A stretch of DNA of 64,000 bases from Pleomorphomonas diazotrophica (GCF_002844595.1 NZ_PJNW01000005.1:248001-312000); one strand, 5' to 3'; positions 8,823-17,501 are shown, counted from the first letter of the stretch. Translations and numbers: made by a program. Notes: generated by a model not told the origin, from the letters alone.

Positions 8823-9890
8823 TCAGAGGCGCCGTTCCGTCTCGGCGTCGAAGACATGGACGCTCGTGTCGGCAAAGGCCAGACCGACACGGTCGCCGCT
8901 CGCAACCATCCGCCGGCCGGTCTCCACCACCATCATTTCAGGCGTCGTCGCCGTGGTAACGAAAGTGGTCGAGCCAGTCGACTCGGTGAAGGCGACCGGC
9001 GCGTCGAAGCGCCCTTCGCCAGGTGCGGTCAGCGTGAGGTGCTCGGGCCGGATGCCGAGCAGTATCCTGGCGCCCACCGGCGCAGCGACCGGAATGGACA
9101 GACCGATCGGCCCGGCGCCCAGATCGATGGTCACGGCGCCGCCCTCGATCACGGTCGCGGGCAGGAAGTTCATGGCCGGCGAGCCGATGAAGCCGGCAAC
9201 GAATTTGTTTGCCGGCTTATCATATAGATCGAGCGGGTGTCCCTGCTGCTCGATGGCGCCCGCCCGAAGCACGACGACGTGATCGGCCATGGTCATCGCT
9301 TCGATCTGATCGTGCGTCACATAGACCGAGGTGGCGCCGAGCCGGTCGTGCAGGGCGCGGATTTCCTTGCGCATGTGGACGCGCAGGGCCGCATCGAGAT
9401 TGCTGAGCGGCTCGTCGAACAGGAAGGCCTTGGGGTTGCGAATGATCGCCCGGCTCATGGCGACGCGCTGGCGCTGACCACCGGAGAGTTCGCGTGGATA
9501 GCGATGAAGCAGGCCGGTGAGCCCGGTGGTGGTGGCCACCTCGGCGGCGGCCTTCTTGCGCTCGGCCTTGGCGACGCCATGCACCCTCAGCGAATAGGTG
9601 AGGTTCTCTTCCACCGTCATGTGCGGATAGAGGGCGTAGGACTGAAAGACCATGGCGACGTCGCGCTTGCGCGGCGGCAGCTTTGTCACCACCTCGCCGG
9701 CGATCGAGATGTCGCCGCCGGTGATCTTCTCGAGGCCGGCCAGCGAGCGCAGCAGCGTCGACTTGCCGCAGCCGGACGGACCGACCAGAGCCACGAAGCT
9801 GCCCTGGTCGATCGAGAGGTTGATGTCTTTCAGGGCGTGGTAGGCGCCGTAGTGCTTGTTGACGCCGGAAAACTCGATCTGCGTGGTCAT
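8823..9890 (-). CDS. Sugar ABC transporter ATP-binding protein (MsmK/UgpC type)
   Basis: This 355-residue ATPase energises the adjacent CUT1 importer. It shows Walker A GPSGCGKST (residues 37-45), signature LSGGQRQRVA, Walker B FLFDEPLSNLD and the switch histidine in VYVTHDQ. A C-terminal TOBE-like regulatory domain is typical of the MalK/UgpC group. The start is the ATG at 9890, which overlaps the stop of the second permease gene by four bases. It is the last gene of the operon and ends at the bidirectional terminator. The open frame continues upstream of the ATG by chance, but that part lies inside the permease gene. Confidence 0.92.
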   Translation of the reverse strand: MTTQIEFSGVNKHYGAYHALKDINLSIDQGSFVALVGPSGCGKSTLLRSLAGLEKITGGDISIAGEVVTKLPPRKRDVAMVFQSYALYPHMTVEENLTYSLRVHGVAKAERKKAAAEVATTTGLTGLLHRYPRELSGGQRQRVAMSRAIIRNPKAFLFDEPLSNLDAALRVHMRKEIRALHDRLGATSVYVTHDQIEAMTMADHVVVLRAGAIEQQGHPLDLYDKPANKFVAGFIGSPAMNFLPATVIEGGAVTIDLGAGPIGLSIPVAAPVGARILLGIRPEHLTLTAPGEGRFDAPVAFTESTGSTTFVTTATTPEMMVVETGRRMVASGDRVGLAFADTSVHVFDAETERRL

Positions 9891-10714
9891 TTCAGGGCTC
9901 CGGAGGTCAGGCCAGAGACGATGCGCCGCTGCAGCAGCACGAAGGTCGCCAGAATGGGTGTCACGTAGATCGAGGCGAAGGCCATGATCCGGTTCCATTC
10001 GTTGGTGTTCGGGCCCATGAATGCGTTGAGGCCGACCGAGCTCGGTTGCAGCTCGATCTCCTGGATCAGCGACTTCGAGTAGACGAACTCGCCGAAGGCC
10101 TGCATGAAGATCAGGATGGCGGCGACAAGGATGCCGTTGCGGGCGAGCGGCAGCACGATCGACCAGAAGGCGCCGACGCGCGAGTTTCCATCGACCAGCG
10201 CCGCCTCCTCGAGCTCCATCGGCACGCTCATGAAGGTGGCGCGCACCAGCACGATGAAGAAAGGCATGCTCTTGGCCGCGATGGCGAGGATCACCGCCAT
10301 GCGCGGATAGTCGAGGATGCCGGTCAGCGTGAACAGCACGAAGATCGGCGTGATCATCAGCGAGGCCGGCAGCACCTGCAACATCAGGACGAGGAAGAGG
10401 CCCACATCGACCCAGACGTTGCGATAGCGGGCCAGCACATAAGCGGCGCCGGTTCCAAGAACGGCGATCAGCGCCACCGATCCCGAGGCGATCACCGTCG
10501 AGTTCCACAGGAACAAGCCCATACCCTTCAACTGAAAGACGAAGGGAAAGATCGACCACTGCGGGTCGTCCGGCCAGAAGGACGGCGGCGTCCTGAACAT
10601 CTCCGAACCGGTCTTCAGTGCGGTGATATACATCCAGTAGAGCGGAAAGAGATAGATGGCAGCGAGCAGCAGCGCGACGGCGAGCAGCAGCCGATTCCTG
10701 TTGGTCTCGCTCAT
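9887..10714 (-). CDS. Sugar ABC transporter permease (MalG type)
   Basis: This 275-residue inner-membrane protein has about six transmembrane segments. The EAA loop reads M-E-L-E-E-A-A-L-V-D-G-N-S-R-V-G-A-F-W, the contact site for the ATPase. It belongs to the CUT1 family that imports oligosaccharides. It overlaps both neighbouring genes by four bases (ATGA), indicating strict co-translation with the ATPase and the other permease. Its association with LacI regulator 1 suggests an alpha-xyloside such as isoprimeverose or a xyloglucan fragment as cargo. Confidence 0.9.
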   Translation of the reverse strand: MSETNRNRLLLAVALLLAAIYLFPLYWMYITALKTGSEMFRTPPSFWPDDPQWSIFPFVFQLKGMGLFLWNSTVIASGSVALIAVLGTGAAYVLARYRNVWVDVGLFLVLMLQVLPASLMITPIFVLFTLTGILDYPRMAVILAIAAKSMPFFIVLVRATFMSVPMELEEAALVDGNSRVGAFWSIVLPLARNGILVAAILIFMQAFGEFVYSKSLIQEIELQPSSVGLNAFMGPNTNEWNRIMAFASIYVTPILATFVLLQRRIVSGLTSGALK

Positions 10715-11613
10715 CCTCTCACCTCATGACGGGTCGACCGGACGTAGTAGACGGAGGCGACCATCACCACGGCGATCATGATCACCGAGATCGCAGCGCC
10801 CTTGGCGAAGTCATACTGCTTGAACGAGAGGTCCCAGGCCCAGTATTGCGCGACGTTGGAGGCGTTGTTCGGACCGCCGGCGGTGATGGCGGCGAACAGG
10901 TCGAACTGTTGCAGCGTGAAGATGAGGCCGAGAGAGATCAGCGCGCCGATGGTCGAGCGCATCATCGGCAGGGTAATGGTCCAGAAGCGGAACAAGGCGC
11001 CGGCGCCGTCGAGTTCGGCTGCTTCGTAGAGATCGGCGGGGATCGACGACAGGCCGACCGACAGCATGATCATGTTGAAGGAGGTGCCGAGCCAGATGTT
11101 GGCAATGACGACGCTCCAGAGCGCGAAAGCCGGGTCGGAGCGCCAGAAGACATTGCCCGAGATGATGTGCAGCTGGTGCAGCACGAAATTGAAGACGCCA
11201 AAATCGCCCGACAGCAGCCAGTTCCAGACGGCGCCAACCACCAAGCCCGGCATGACCCAGGAGACCAGGAATAGGCCGCGCAGCCAGGAGGCGCCGGGGA
11301 AATTTACCCAGAAGAACAGGGCGAGCGCGAAGCCGATGAGGAACTGGCCGGCGATGGAGGCGATGAGGAAGGTCGCCGTGTGCCCCATGATCGGCCAGAA
11401 CTCCGGCTGGGCGATCAGCTGGCGGTAGTTGTCGAAACCGACCCACGGGCGGACGAAGCTGCCGAGGCTGAACATGTCCACGGCCTGAAAGCTCATCACC
11501 ACATTGTAGGCGAGCGGAACGCCCGACAGCAGGAGAAGAAAGACGAGCGGGACGCCGATCAGGCAGAGATCGAACCCTCGGCCATCGACGAGGCTGGAAT
11601 AAAGGCGTCGCAT
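10711..11613 (-). CDS. Sugar ABC transporter permease (MalF type)
   Basis: This 300-residue membrane protein has about six transmembrane segments and the EAA motif (L-Y-E-A-A-E-L-D-G-A-G). It is the partner of the MalG-type permease in a CUT1 importer. The ATG at 11613, preceded by GGGGAGAA, was chosen over an upstream in-frame codon at 11688 that would add 25 polar residues and run into the intergenic hairpin zone. It ends in a four-base overlap with the next permease gene. Confidence 0.9.
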   Translation of the reverse strand: MRRLYSSLVDGRGFDLCLIGVPLVFLLLLSGVPLAYNVVMSFQAVDMFSLGSFVRPWVGFDNYRQLIAQPEFWPIMGHTATFLIASIAGQFLIGFALALFFWVNFPGASWLRGLFLVSWVMPGLVVGAVWNWLLSGDFGVFNFVLHQLHIISGNVFWRSDPAFALWSVVIANIWLGTSFNMIMLSVGLSSIPADLYEAAELDGAGALFRFWTITLPMMRSTIGALISLGLIFTLQQFDLFAAITAGGPNNASNVAQYWAWDLSFKQYDFAKGAAISVIMIAVVMVASVYYVRSTRHEVRG

Positions 11614-11696
11614 CGGTTCTCCCCGCATCCGCGCCACGGCCGGCCGCCGGCACGGAGCATCACCCTTTCCGGGCGATGCGATCAACACACTTGGAT

Positions 11697-11727
11697 GGCG
11701 CTCCGGCGAAACGTCGGCCGGAGCGCC
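11697..11727 (-). other. Intergenic hairpin after the binding-protein gene
   Basis: An 11-bp perfect stem (GGCGCTCCGGC at 11697-11707 with 11717-11727) lies just after the binding-protein stop codon and before the first permease. There is only a short T-rich tail, so it is better read as an mRNA-stabilising or attenuating element that keeps binding-protein expression above that of the membrane genes. Confidence 0.6.
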
Positions 11728-11739
11728 TTTCTCACGAGA

Positions 11740-12969
11740 TCAGCCGAGGATGCCCTGGATGGTGGCGGCGGCCTGATCTAGCGCGTCCTTGGGGCTGGCC
11801 TGACCGGTCAGCGCCGACTGGATGGCGCCCTGGATCGCCTTGGAAATCTTCATCCAGTCGGGATGCGGGCCGCGGGGCTGGGCGTACTTGAGCTGCTCCA
11901 TGAACACCTTGACGGCCGCGTCCTTCTTGGCGTCGCCGGTGGTCGGTATCTCAATGTTGGCGCGGGCGGCAAGCTGGCCCCAGTCGGGGAAGACGCGCGG
12001 ATCCTGCGACACGAAGTATTCGAGCGCCTTGAAGGCCTCGTCGGGATGCTTCGAGCTCTTGAAGATCGCCCAGTTGAAGTCACCCATGGCCGACGAACGC
12101 GGCGCGCCGACTTCCGGCACCGGCATGAGCGTCACGCGCCAGTCGAACTTGGCTTCCTCCGACATGCGGTTGAGTTCCCACGGCCCGGAAATGACCATGG
12201 CAGCGTTGCCGGAGTTGAAGGTACCGGTGGAATCCCACTGGCCGCGGGTCAGCGTATCGGGCGAGGCGAGCTTCTCGTCGAGCAGCGTCTTCCAGATGGT
12301 CAGCGCACGGACGGCGCCCTCGGTGTTGATCTTGTCGAAGCCGCCGCCAGTCATCTGGGCCCAGGGGAGGAACTGGAAGGTACCCTCTTCCGAGGCCTTG
12401 GCCGAGAAGGCGATGCCGTAGACGTTGTTGGCGGGGTCGTTGAGCTTGCGGGCCGCATCGACCAGCTCATCCCAGGTCTGCGGCGGCTTGTCGGGATCGA
12501 GTCCCTTCGCCTTGAACATGTCGGCGTTGTAGTAGAGCGCGATGGTGTTGGTGGCCTTGGGCACGCCGTAGATCTTGCTGTCCCAAGTGACGGAGGCGAG
12601 CGGACCGGGGAAATAGTCTTCCTTGTGGATCACCTGGGAGCTGGCGATGCGGTCGGTGAGGTCGAGGAAGACGCCATGCGATGCGAAGAGCGCGTGCTCG
12701 GGATTGTCGATGGCGATGATATCGGGCGCCTGGCCGGTCGAGTAGGCGCGCATTGCTTCGGACGCCACGTCGTCGAAGTGGATCTGGCGATAGACGACCT
12801 TGATGTCGGGATTTTTCTCGCCGAACTCCTTGGCAAGGTTGAGGCCCGGCTGGCGCTCGTCGTCCTGGCACCAGATGGTGATGGTGACGGGGTCGGCAGC
12901 ATGCGCCGCCATGCCGAGCGTCGCGACGCCGGCGTAGAACACCGCCCCCAGGATTGCCGATGTCTTCAT
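11740..12969 (-). CDS. Sugar ABC transporter substrate-binding protein (CUT1)
   Basis: This 409-residue periplasmic protein has a Sec signal peptide cleaved near MAAHA-ADP and the SBP_bac_1 (family 1) fold expected of oligosaccharide-binding proteins. It is the first gene of a four-gene importer (binding protein, two permeases, ATPase). A strong GGAGG-containing ribosome site precedes the ATG. Its promoter, about 200 bases upstream, carries the second copy of the operator found at the alpha-xylosidase gene, so it is probably induced together with that enzyme. Isoprimeverose or another alpha-xyloside is inferred as ligand from this shared control, not from binding-site residues. Confidence 0.9.
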   Translation of the reverse strand: MKTSAILGAVFYAGVATLGMAAHAADPVTITIWCQDDERQPGLNLAKEFGEKNPDIKVVYRQIHFDDVASEAMRAYSTGQAPDIIAIDNPEHALFASHGVFLDLTDRIASSQVIHKEDYFPGPLASVTWDSKIYGVPKATNTIALYYNADMFKAKGLDPDKPPQTWDELVDAARKLNDPANNVYGIAFSAKASEEGTFQFLPWAQMTGGGFDKINTEGAVRALTIWKTLLDEKLASPDTLTRGQWDSTGTFNSGNAAMVISGPWELNRMSEEAKFDWRVTLMPVPEVGAPRSSAMGDFNWAIFKSSKHPDEAFKALEYFVSQDPRVFPDWGQLAARANIEIPTTGDAKKDAAVKVFMEQLKYAQPRGPHPDWMKISKAIQGAIQSALTGQASPKDALDQAAATIQGILG

Positions 12970-13160
12970 GCTCCCTACTCCTCCAGTTGGCCGACCGGTT
13001 CTGGCTCAATGATGACCGGCGGGACCGGGAGCGAAGGGTCGGCAGCCTGCCGTTCCCTCGAAAGAGCAAGACCCACCGTTCGCCATCCATGCCTGCCGGC
13101 ACGGCAATGACGCTCGAAGACCTTGGTCCGGACAGGACGTTCCTCCTGCCTGTTCGCTCC

Positions 13161-13174
13161 CGTAAACGTTTACG
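13161..13174. promoter_or_regulatory. LacI-type operator, copy 2
   Basis: CGTAAACGTTTACG is identical to the operator at 6300-6313. It lies just downstream of the minus-strand -10 box of the importer promoter, the same geometry as at the xylosidase gene, which supports common repression by LacI regulator 1. Confidence 0.8.
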
Positions 13175-13176
13175 AC

Positions 13177-13204
13177 GTTATGCGGAAAGGCTCGCCACTG
13201 TCAA
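13177..13204 (-). promoter_or_regulatory. Promoter of the CUT1 importer operon
   Basis: On the minus strand TTGACA (13199-13204) and CATAAC (13177-13182) are separated by 16 bases. Transcription would start within the operator, leaving a leader of about 200 bases ahead of the binding-protein gene. Confidence 0.6.
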
Positions 13205-13296
13205 GACCGCCGGAGGTCGGCGGCGGGCGCCGCATCGCATCGGCCGGGAGATACCGGCCGATCCGGGCGCTTCACAGCCATACAAAAGCAAACCGC

Positions 13297-13320
13297 GCCG
13301 CCCCGAATAATCGGAGCGGC
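13297..13320 (-). terminator. Possible terminator of cbiM
   Basis: A 10-bp stem with one mismatch (13297-13306 with 13311-13320, loop of four) lies about 30 bases past the cbiM stop. On the minus strand it is followed by a loosely T-rich tract. The tail is imperfect. Confidence 0.45.
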
Positions 13321-13348
13321 ACGGCGCCAGAAAACAGGTGTGAAAGCG

Positions 13349-14026
13349 TCAAGCGGCGTCGTAAAGGCGACGGTTGACGAGGAGGCTGCCCCTGAGGCCG
13401 TAGAGAAGTTTGGCACCGGCGAGCACAGCCAGATCGACCAGCGGTTCGACAATGATCACCAGCATGTAGGCGCCGCCGAACGAGCCGATGGCGGCGAAGT
13501 TGCCGACAGTGAAGCCCTGGCCATAGAGAGCCCAGAAGCCAACCCAGCCGACAATTCCAGCCTGATAGGCGGTGGAGAGAGCGAGGGCCTGCCCATACTT
13601 CAGCTCGACATAGGGCGTGGCAGGCGCGATGACTCGGCGGGCCAGCATGGAGAGGCCGAACAGCGGCACCAAGAGCGTGGTCACGTTCATGGCGTATTGC
13701 GGCAGATCGAAGGGGGCAAAGAACAGTCCCTGGATCAGCAGGCCGAGCGCAAGGCCGATGGCGGCCGGCGCCGCGCCGAACAGCAGGAACAGCGTCGAGC
13801 CGAGGATCAGATGCACCTCGGAGACGCCAACCGGATAGTGCGGCAGCACCTCAAAGAAGGAAAAGACGAGGGCGGTGGTCGCAACGCTGCGCAGGCCGAG
13901 CGACAGAAAGCCACTTTCGCGGACCATTCTTCTCGCAAGCGCCGAGCCGTAACCGGCCGCGCCCGTCGCCGTGAGATAGCTGAGCCACAGTTTGCCCTCA
14001 GCCACCAGGCCGGGTTCAATATGCAT
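13349..14026 (-). CDS. cbiM: CbiM-like energy-coupling-factor permease (cobalt/cobalamin related)
   Basis: This 225-residue protein has about six membrane segments. It starts M-H-I, and His2 is the metal ligand conserved in CbiM/NikM S-components. A second family histidine, His72, sits in VGVSEVHLILG. CbiM takes up cobalt in complex with CbiN, CbiQ and the ATPase CbiO, none of which are encoded nearby. The gene stands alone, preceded by a cobalamin riboswitch, so it should be expressed when B12 is scarce. It may work with a distant energising module or act alone. A GGAG ribosome site precedes the ATG at 14026. Confidence 0.82.
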   Translation of the reverse strand: MHIEPGLVAEGKLWLSYLTATGAAGYGSALARRMVRESGFLSLGLRSVATTALVFSFFEVLPHYPVGVSEVHLILGSTLFLLFGAAPAAIGLALGLLIQGLFFAPFDLPQYAMNVTTLLVPLFGLSMLARRVIAPATPYVELKYGQALALSTAYQAGIVGWVGFWALYGQGFTVGNFAAIGSFGGAYMLVIIVEPLVDLAVLAGAKLLYGLRGSLLVNRRLYDAA

Positions 14027-14071
14027 GTCAGTCTCCTTTTCCGTCTCACCCGACGGAATCCGATGTGTCGT

Positions 14072-14250
14072 GCAGGGCCGGTCTCCTGGCTTGCGGATCG
14101 CTGCCTGTCGTCCGCCTTCCCGGGGAGATCCCAGTGGCGTTCAGGACGGAGGCTCACCACGCACAGTCGCGGGGGCGGCCGGGGCTTCGGATCGTGATCC
14201 TTCCCCGTTCCCGTTTCATCCCGGCGGCCTCATGCCGCCGGAACACCTTG
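14072..14250 (-). ncRNA. Cobalamin riboswitch
   Basis: On the minus strand the leader contains AAGCCAGGAGACCGGCC (14076-14092), a near-perfect B12 box. Upstream of it are the GC-rich stems and the GCCCCCGCGACTGT segment typical of cobalamin aptamers. The 5' boundary near 14250 (GGTGTTCCGGCGG) is approximate. The element ends about 45 bases before the cbiM start codon, so B12 binding probably blocks ribosome access. Confidence 0.88.
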
Positions 14251-14366
14251 CACGCCTCCACCTGCGAGCAAGTTGCAGATGCTGTCAAGACGATTCGACG
14301 GGCACGCCGCTCTCGGAGCACGGGTTCCAGAGCGCTTTTTCTGTGGATTACCAATGGGTTGAATTC

Positions 14367-14380
14367 TGACCATATGGTCA
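14367..14380. promoter_or_regulatory. RutR-type operator upstream of the pyrimidine permease
   Basis: TGACCATATGGTCA is a perfect 14-bp palindrome matching the E. coli RutR consensus TTGACCANNTGGTCAA except for one outer base. It lies 168 bases before the RutG-like permease. In E. coli RutR is a TetR-family regulator released by uracil or thymine. No rutR gene lies in the window. The surrounding 14251-14548 stretch holds no gene; it is the divergent promoter region of cbiM and the permease. Confidence 0.75.
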
Positions 14381-14548
14381 AAATGTGCGTTTTCATGTTC
14401 AGAATCAGCGTCTCCCGTTCGAGCCCGTCCACCGGGGCCGTAAAAGGCTGCTCTTTCGCCGGCTTGGGTCTTGGGGATAGTGACCATCTCGCCTTTCCCA
14501 TGCGGCCGCCCACGGGGGGACGGACCGGGGACAACAGACGAGACAATC

Positions 14549-15844
14549 ATGACGACAAGCCCAACCGAAGGCTGGTTTCCGCGCTGGAAGCTGACCACCG
14601 CCGATCGCGTCGCGCCGGAGGAGCGCCTGCCCTGGCCGCAGACCCTGATCGCCGGGTTCCAGCACGTCGTCGCCATGTTCGGCTCGACGGTGCTGGCGCC
14701 GATCATCATGGGCTTTGATCCAAACGTCGCCGTGCTGTTCTCCGGCATCGGCACGCTGATCTTCTTCCTGGTGGTCGGCGGACGCGTGCCGTCCTACCTC
14801 GGGTCGAGCTTCGCCTTCATCGCCGTGGTGATGGCCGCCTCCGGCTACGCCGGCACCGGCGCCAACATCAACATCTCGGTGGCGCTCGGCGGCATTATTG
14901 CAGCCGGTGCCGTCTACTCGCTGATCGGCCTCATCGTCATCAAGATCGGGTACGGCTGGGTCGAGAAGCTCATGCCGCCGGTCGTCACCGGCGCCATCGT
15001 CGCCGCCATCGGCCTCAACCTCGCGCCGATCGCCGTGAAGGGCATCTCCGCCACCGGCTTCGACCGGACGGTCGGCCTCATCACCATCGTCGCCGTCGGT
15101 GCCGCCGCCGTCTACGCGCCGGGCATGCTGCGGCGCATCCCGGTGCTGATCGGCGGCCTCGTCGGTTATCTCGTCTACTGGCTGGGCGCCGCCTCCTTCG
15201 GCGATGCGCCGATCGACTTCTCCAAGCTCGACGCCGCGCCCTGGTTCGGCCTGCCGACCTTCACCACGCCGACCTTCTCGACCAGCGCCATGGCGCTGAT
15301 CGCGCCGGTGGCGATCATCCTGGTGGCGGAAAACCTCGGACACATCAAGGCGATCGGCGCCATGACCGGCCGCAGCCTCGATCGTTACGTCGGCCGGGCT
15401 TTCCTGGGCGACGGCCTCGCCACCATGCTGTCGGGCGCCTTCGGCGGAACGGGCGTCACCACCTATGCCGAAAACATGGGCGTGATGGCGGTCACCAAGA
15501 TCTACTCGACCCTGATCTTCGTGGTGGCCTCGGCAATCGCCATCCTGCTCGGCTTCTCGCCGAAGTTCGGCGCGCTGATCGGCACCATTCCCGGCCCGGT
15601 GATCGGAGGTCTTTCGATCGTCATCTTCGGCCTGATCACCGCCACCGCCGGCCGGATCTGGGTGGAGAACAAGGTCGACTTCTCCGAGACCAAGAACCTG
15701 ATCACCACGGCCGCGGCGGTAATCGCCGGTGCCGGCGATCTGACGCTCAACATCGGCGGCTTCACGCTGGGCGGCATCGGCACCGCAACCTTCGGCGCCA
15801 TCCTGCTCTACGCGCTGCTCGATCGCGGTCCGAAGCCGGCCTGA
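14549..15844 (+). CDS. rutG: NCS2 pyrimidine permease, RutG-like
   Basis: This 431-residue membrane protein of the nucleobase:cation symporter 2 family has about 14 hydrophobic segments. Segments such as FGSTVLAPIIMGFDPN, ERLPWPQT, VPSYLGSSFAF and GGTGVTTYAENMGVMAVTK match the E. coli RutG pattern closely, more so than UraA or xanthine permeases. It should import uracil or thymine by proton symport. I chose the ATG at 14549 because the family begins just before the E-R-L-P-W segment. No other rut genes are present, but the RutR-type palindrome upstream supports pyrimidine control. Convergent to the HxlR gene, 15 bases away. Confidence 0.88.
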   Translation: MTTSPTEGWFPRWKLTTADRVAPEERLPWPQTLIAGFQHVVAMFGSTVLAPIIMGFDPNVAVLFSGIGTLIFFLVVGGRVPSYLGSSFAFIAVVMAASGYAGTGANINISVALGGIIAAGAVYSLIGLIVIKIGYGWVEKLMPPVVTGAIVAAIGLNLAPIAVKGISATGFDRTVGLITIVAVGAAAVYAPGMLRRIPVLIGGLVGYLVYWLGAASFGDAPIDFSKLDAAPWFGLPTFTTPTFSTSAMALIAPVAIILVAENLGHIKAIGAMTGRSLDRYVGRAFLGDGLATMLSGAFGGTGVTTYAENMGVMAVTKIYSTLIFVVASAIAILLGFSPKFGALIGTIPGPVIGGLSIVIFGLITATAGRIWVENKVDFSETKNLITTAAAVIAGAGDLTLNIGGFTLGGIGTATFGAILLYALLDRGPKPA

Positions 15845-15859
15845 CGAACAACGCCGCGA

Positions 15860-16300
15860 TCATTCGATCGGGGCCGGGTCATACTTCGCCCACTGGTGCC
15901 CACCGGCCGTCTGGCCGGTCGGTGCCGGTGGGCTTTGCTTCTCACCGACCGCATTGGGCTTGCCGAAGCGGCCGATATTGGCGTCGCCCCACACCTTCAG
16001 CGCCATCAGCACCGGTTCCATCGAGCGGCCGAGCGGCGACAGCGAGTATTCCACCTTGGGCGGAACCTGCGGATAGACGGTGCGTATCACCAGTCCGTCC
16101 TCCTCAAGTTCGCGCAACTGATTGGTCAGCATGCGCGGCGTCACCGAGGCGAGGATTCGGCTGAGTTCGCCGAAGCGCAGCGTCCGGTCCAGAAGGTGAA
16201 ACAGGATCACCGACTTCCACTTGCCGTCGATCAGGCCGATGGCCGCTTCCACCGAACAGCCGGGCGCGCAGTCGAAGCGGGAATGCCGGACCTTGGCCAT
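15860..16300 (-). CDS. HxlR-family transcriptional regulator
   Basis: This 146-residue winged-helix regulator has the HxlR signature around CAPGCSVEAAIGLIDGKWKSVILFHLL and the recognition region PRMLTNQLRELEEDGLV. Cys11 and Cys15 lie just before the fold; cysteines here sense electrophiles in some relatives. It is divergent from an NAD(P)H:quinone oxidoreductase-type gene, a common pairing, and the gap contains an inverted repeat suited to a dimer. It probably controls that gene and itself in response to quinones or aldehydes. The last 25 residues are poorly conserved. Confidence 0.87.
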   Translation of the reverse strand: MAKVRHSRFDCAPGCSVEAAIGLIDGKWKSVILFHLLDRTLRFGELSRILASVTPRMLTNQLRELEEDGLVIRTVYPQVPPKVEYSLSPLGRSMEPVLMALKVWGDANIGRFGKPNAVGEKQSPPAPTGQTAGGHQWAKYDPAPIE

Positions 16301-16323
16301 GACAGTATCCTTTTGTGCAGTAC

Positions 16324-16342
16324 ATACGCTCGTTGTGCGTAT
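16324..16342. promoter_or_regulatory. Probable HxlR operator
   Basis: ATACGC and GCGTAT form a perfect inverted repeat with a 7-base spacer in the 101-base gap between the divergent regulator and oxidoreductase genes. The size and position suit binding by an HxlR dimer. Confidence 0.55.
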
Positions 16343-16401
16343 TGGCTAGCTAAGCTCTTAGGAGCAATTATCGCATATATCCGCGAGAAAGGAAGTCCAT
16401 C

Positions 16402-17427
16402 ATGAAAGCCGTTGCCTATCGCCAACCCGGAGCCATCGACCGTTCGGACGCGCTTGTCGATATCGATCTGCCAACGCCAGTGGCCGCAGGGCACGATCTG
16501 CTGGTCGAGGTCGGGGCCGTCGCCGTCAATCCCGTCGACACCAAGGTGCGCAAGAGCGCCGCGCCGGCCCCAGGGGACGTGAAGGTGCTGGGCTGGGATG
16601 CAGTGGGCCGCGTCGCCGCCGTCGGAAACGAGGTGACGGGCTTTCAGCCCGGCGACTCGGTCTGGTATGCAGGCTCGATCGCCCGCCCCGGTGCCAACAG
16701 CCAGTTCCACCTCGTCGACGAGCGCCTCGTCGGCCGCAAGCCTCAAACGCTGACCGATGCCGAGGCGGCGGCGTTGCCGCTCACCGCCATCACCGCCTGG
16801 GAGATGCTGTTCGACCGTCTCGATGTGCGGCGCAAGGTACCCGGTGCCGCCAACGCCATCCTGATCGTCGGCGGGGCCGGTGGCGTCGGGTCGATCACCA
16901 TCCAGCTTGTCCGGGCGCTCACCGACCTCACCGTCATCGCCACGGCCTCGCGGCCGGAGACGGCCGCCTGGGTGCGCGAGCTCGGTGCCCATCACGTCAT
17001 CGATCACTCGCGCCCACTCGCCGAGGAAGTGAGCGCCCTCGGCATCGGCGCCCCGGCCTTCGTTTTCTCGACCACCGAGACGCACCGCCACCTCCTGGAG
17101 ATCACCAAGCTGATCGCACCGCAGGGTCGCTTCGGACTGATCGACGACCCTGAACAGCTCGACGTCACCGGCTTCAAGCGCAAGGCGGTATCGGTGCATT
17201 GGGAGCTGATGTTCACCCGTTCGCTGTTCGAGACGCCGGATATGGACGAGCAAGGCAAGCTCCTCACCGAGGTCGCCCATCTCGTCGACGCGGGGCGGCT
17301 GCGCACGACACTCACCGAGGTGCTGCAGCCGATCAACGCCGACAATCTGCGCCGCGCCCACCAGATCATCGAAAGCGGTCGGGCACGCGGCAAGATCGTT
17401 TTGGAAGGCTTTTCTCAGGAAAACTGA
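16402..17427 (+). CDS. Zinc-type alcohol dehydrogenase family / quinone oxidoreductase
   Basis: This 341-residue protein of the medium-chain dehydrogenase superfamily has an N-terminal GroES-like domain and a Rossmann domain with the dinucleotide loop GGAGGVGS. It lacks the cysteine-rich structural zinc loop of true alcohol dehydrogenases. This places it with the zinc-independent NADPH:quinone oxidoreductases, as does the segment NPVDTKVRKS. It likely reduces quinones or conjugated carbonyls in the cytoplasm. A GGAAG ribosome site precedes the ATG. The divergent HxlR regulator supports a detoxification role. Confidence 0.85.
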   Translation: MKAVAYRQPGAIDRSDALVDIDLPTPVAAGHDLLVEVGAVAVNPVDTKVRKSAAPAPGDVKVLGWDAVGRVAAVGNEVTGFQPGDSVWYAGSIARPGANSQFHLVDERLVGRKPQTLTDAEAAALPLTAITAWEMLFDRLDVRRKVPGAANAILIVGGAGGVGSITIQLVRALTDLTVIATASRPETAAWVRELGAHHVIDHSRPLAEEVSALGIGAPAFVFSTTETHRHLLEITKLIAPQGRFGLIDDPEQLDVTGFKRKAVSVHWELMFTRSLFETPDMDEQGKLLTEVAHLVDAGRLRTTLTEVLQPINADNLRRAHQIIESGRARGKIVLEGFSQEN

Positions 17428-17472
17428 AGGATCCCCAAAGAAAATACGACTCGCGGCGGCGGCTCGGAACCA

Positions 17473-17501
17473 TTGGAGGCGACCGGCGGAAGCGCTATAT
17501 T
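17473..17501 (+). promoter_or_regulatory. Promoter of the DUF3563-like gene
   Basis: TTGGAG at 17473-17478 and TATATT at 17496-17501 are 17 bases apart, 67 bases ahead of the start codon, so the small gene appears to have its own sigma-70 promoter. Confidence 0.55.

Noticed and set aside
8823-10559. A single long frame suggesting a permease-ATPase fusion
   Set aside because: The N-terminal part is an out-of-frame reading of the MalG-type permease gene; the true ATPase starts at ATG 9890 with normal length.
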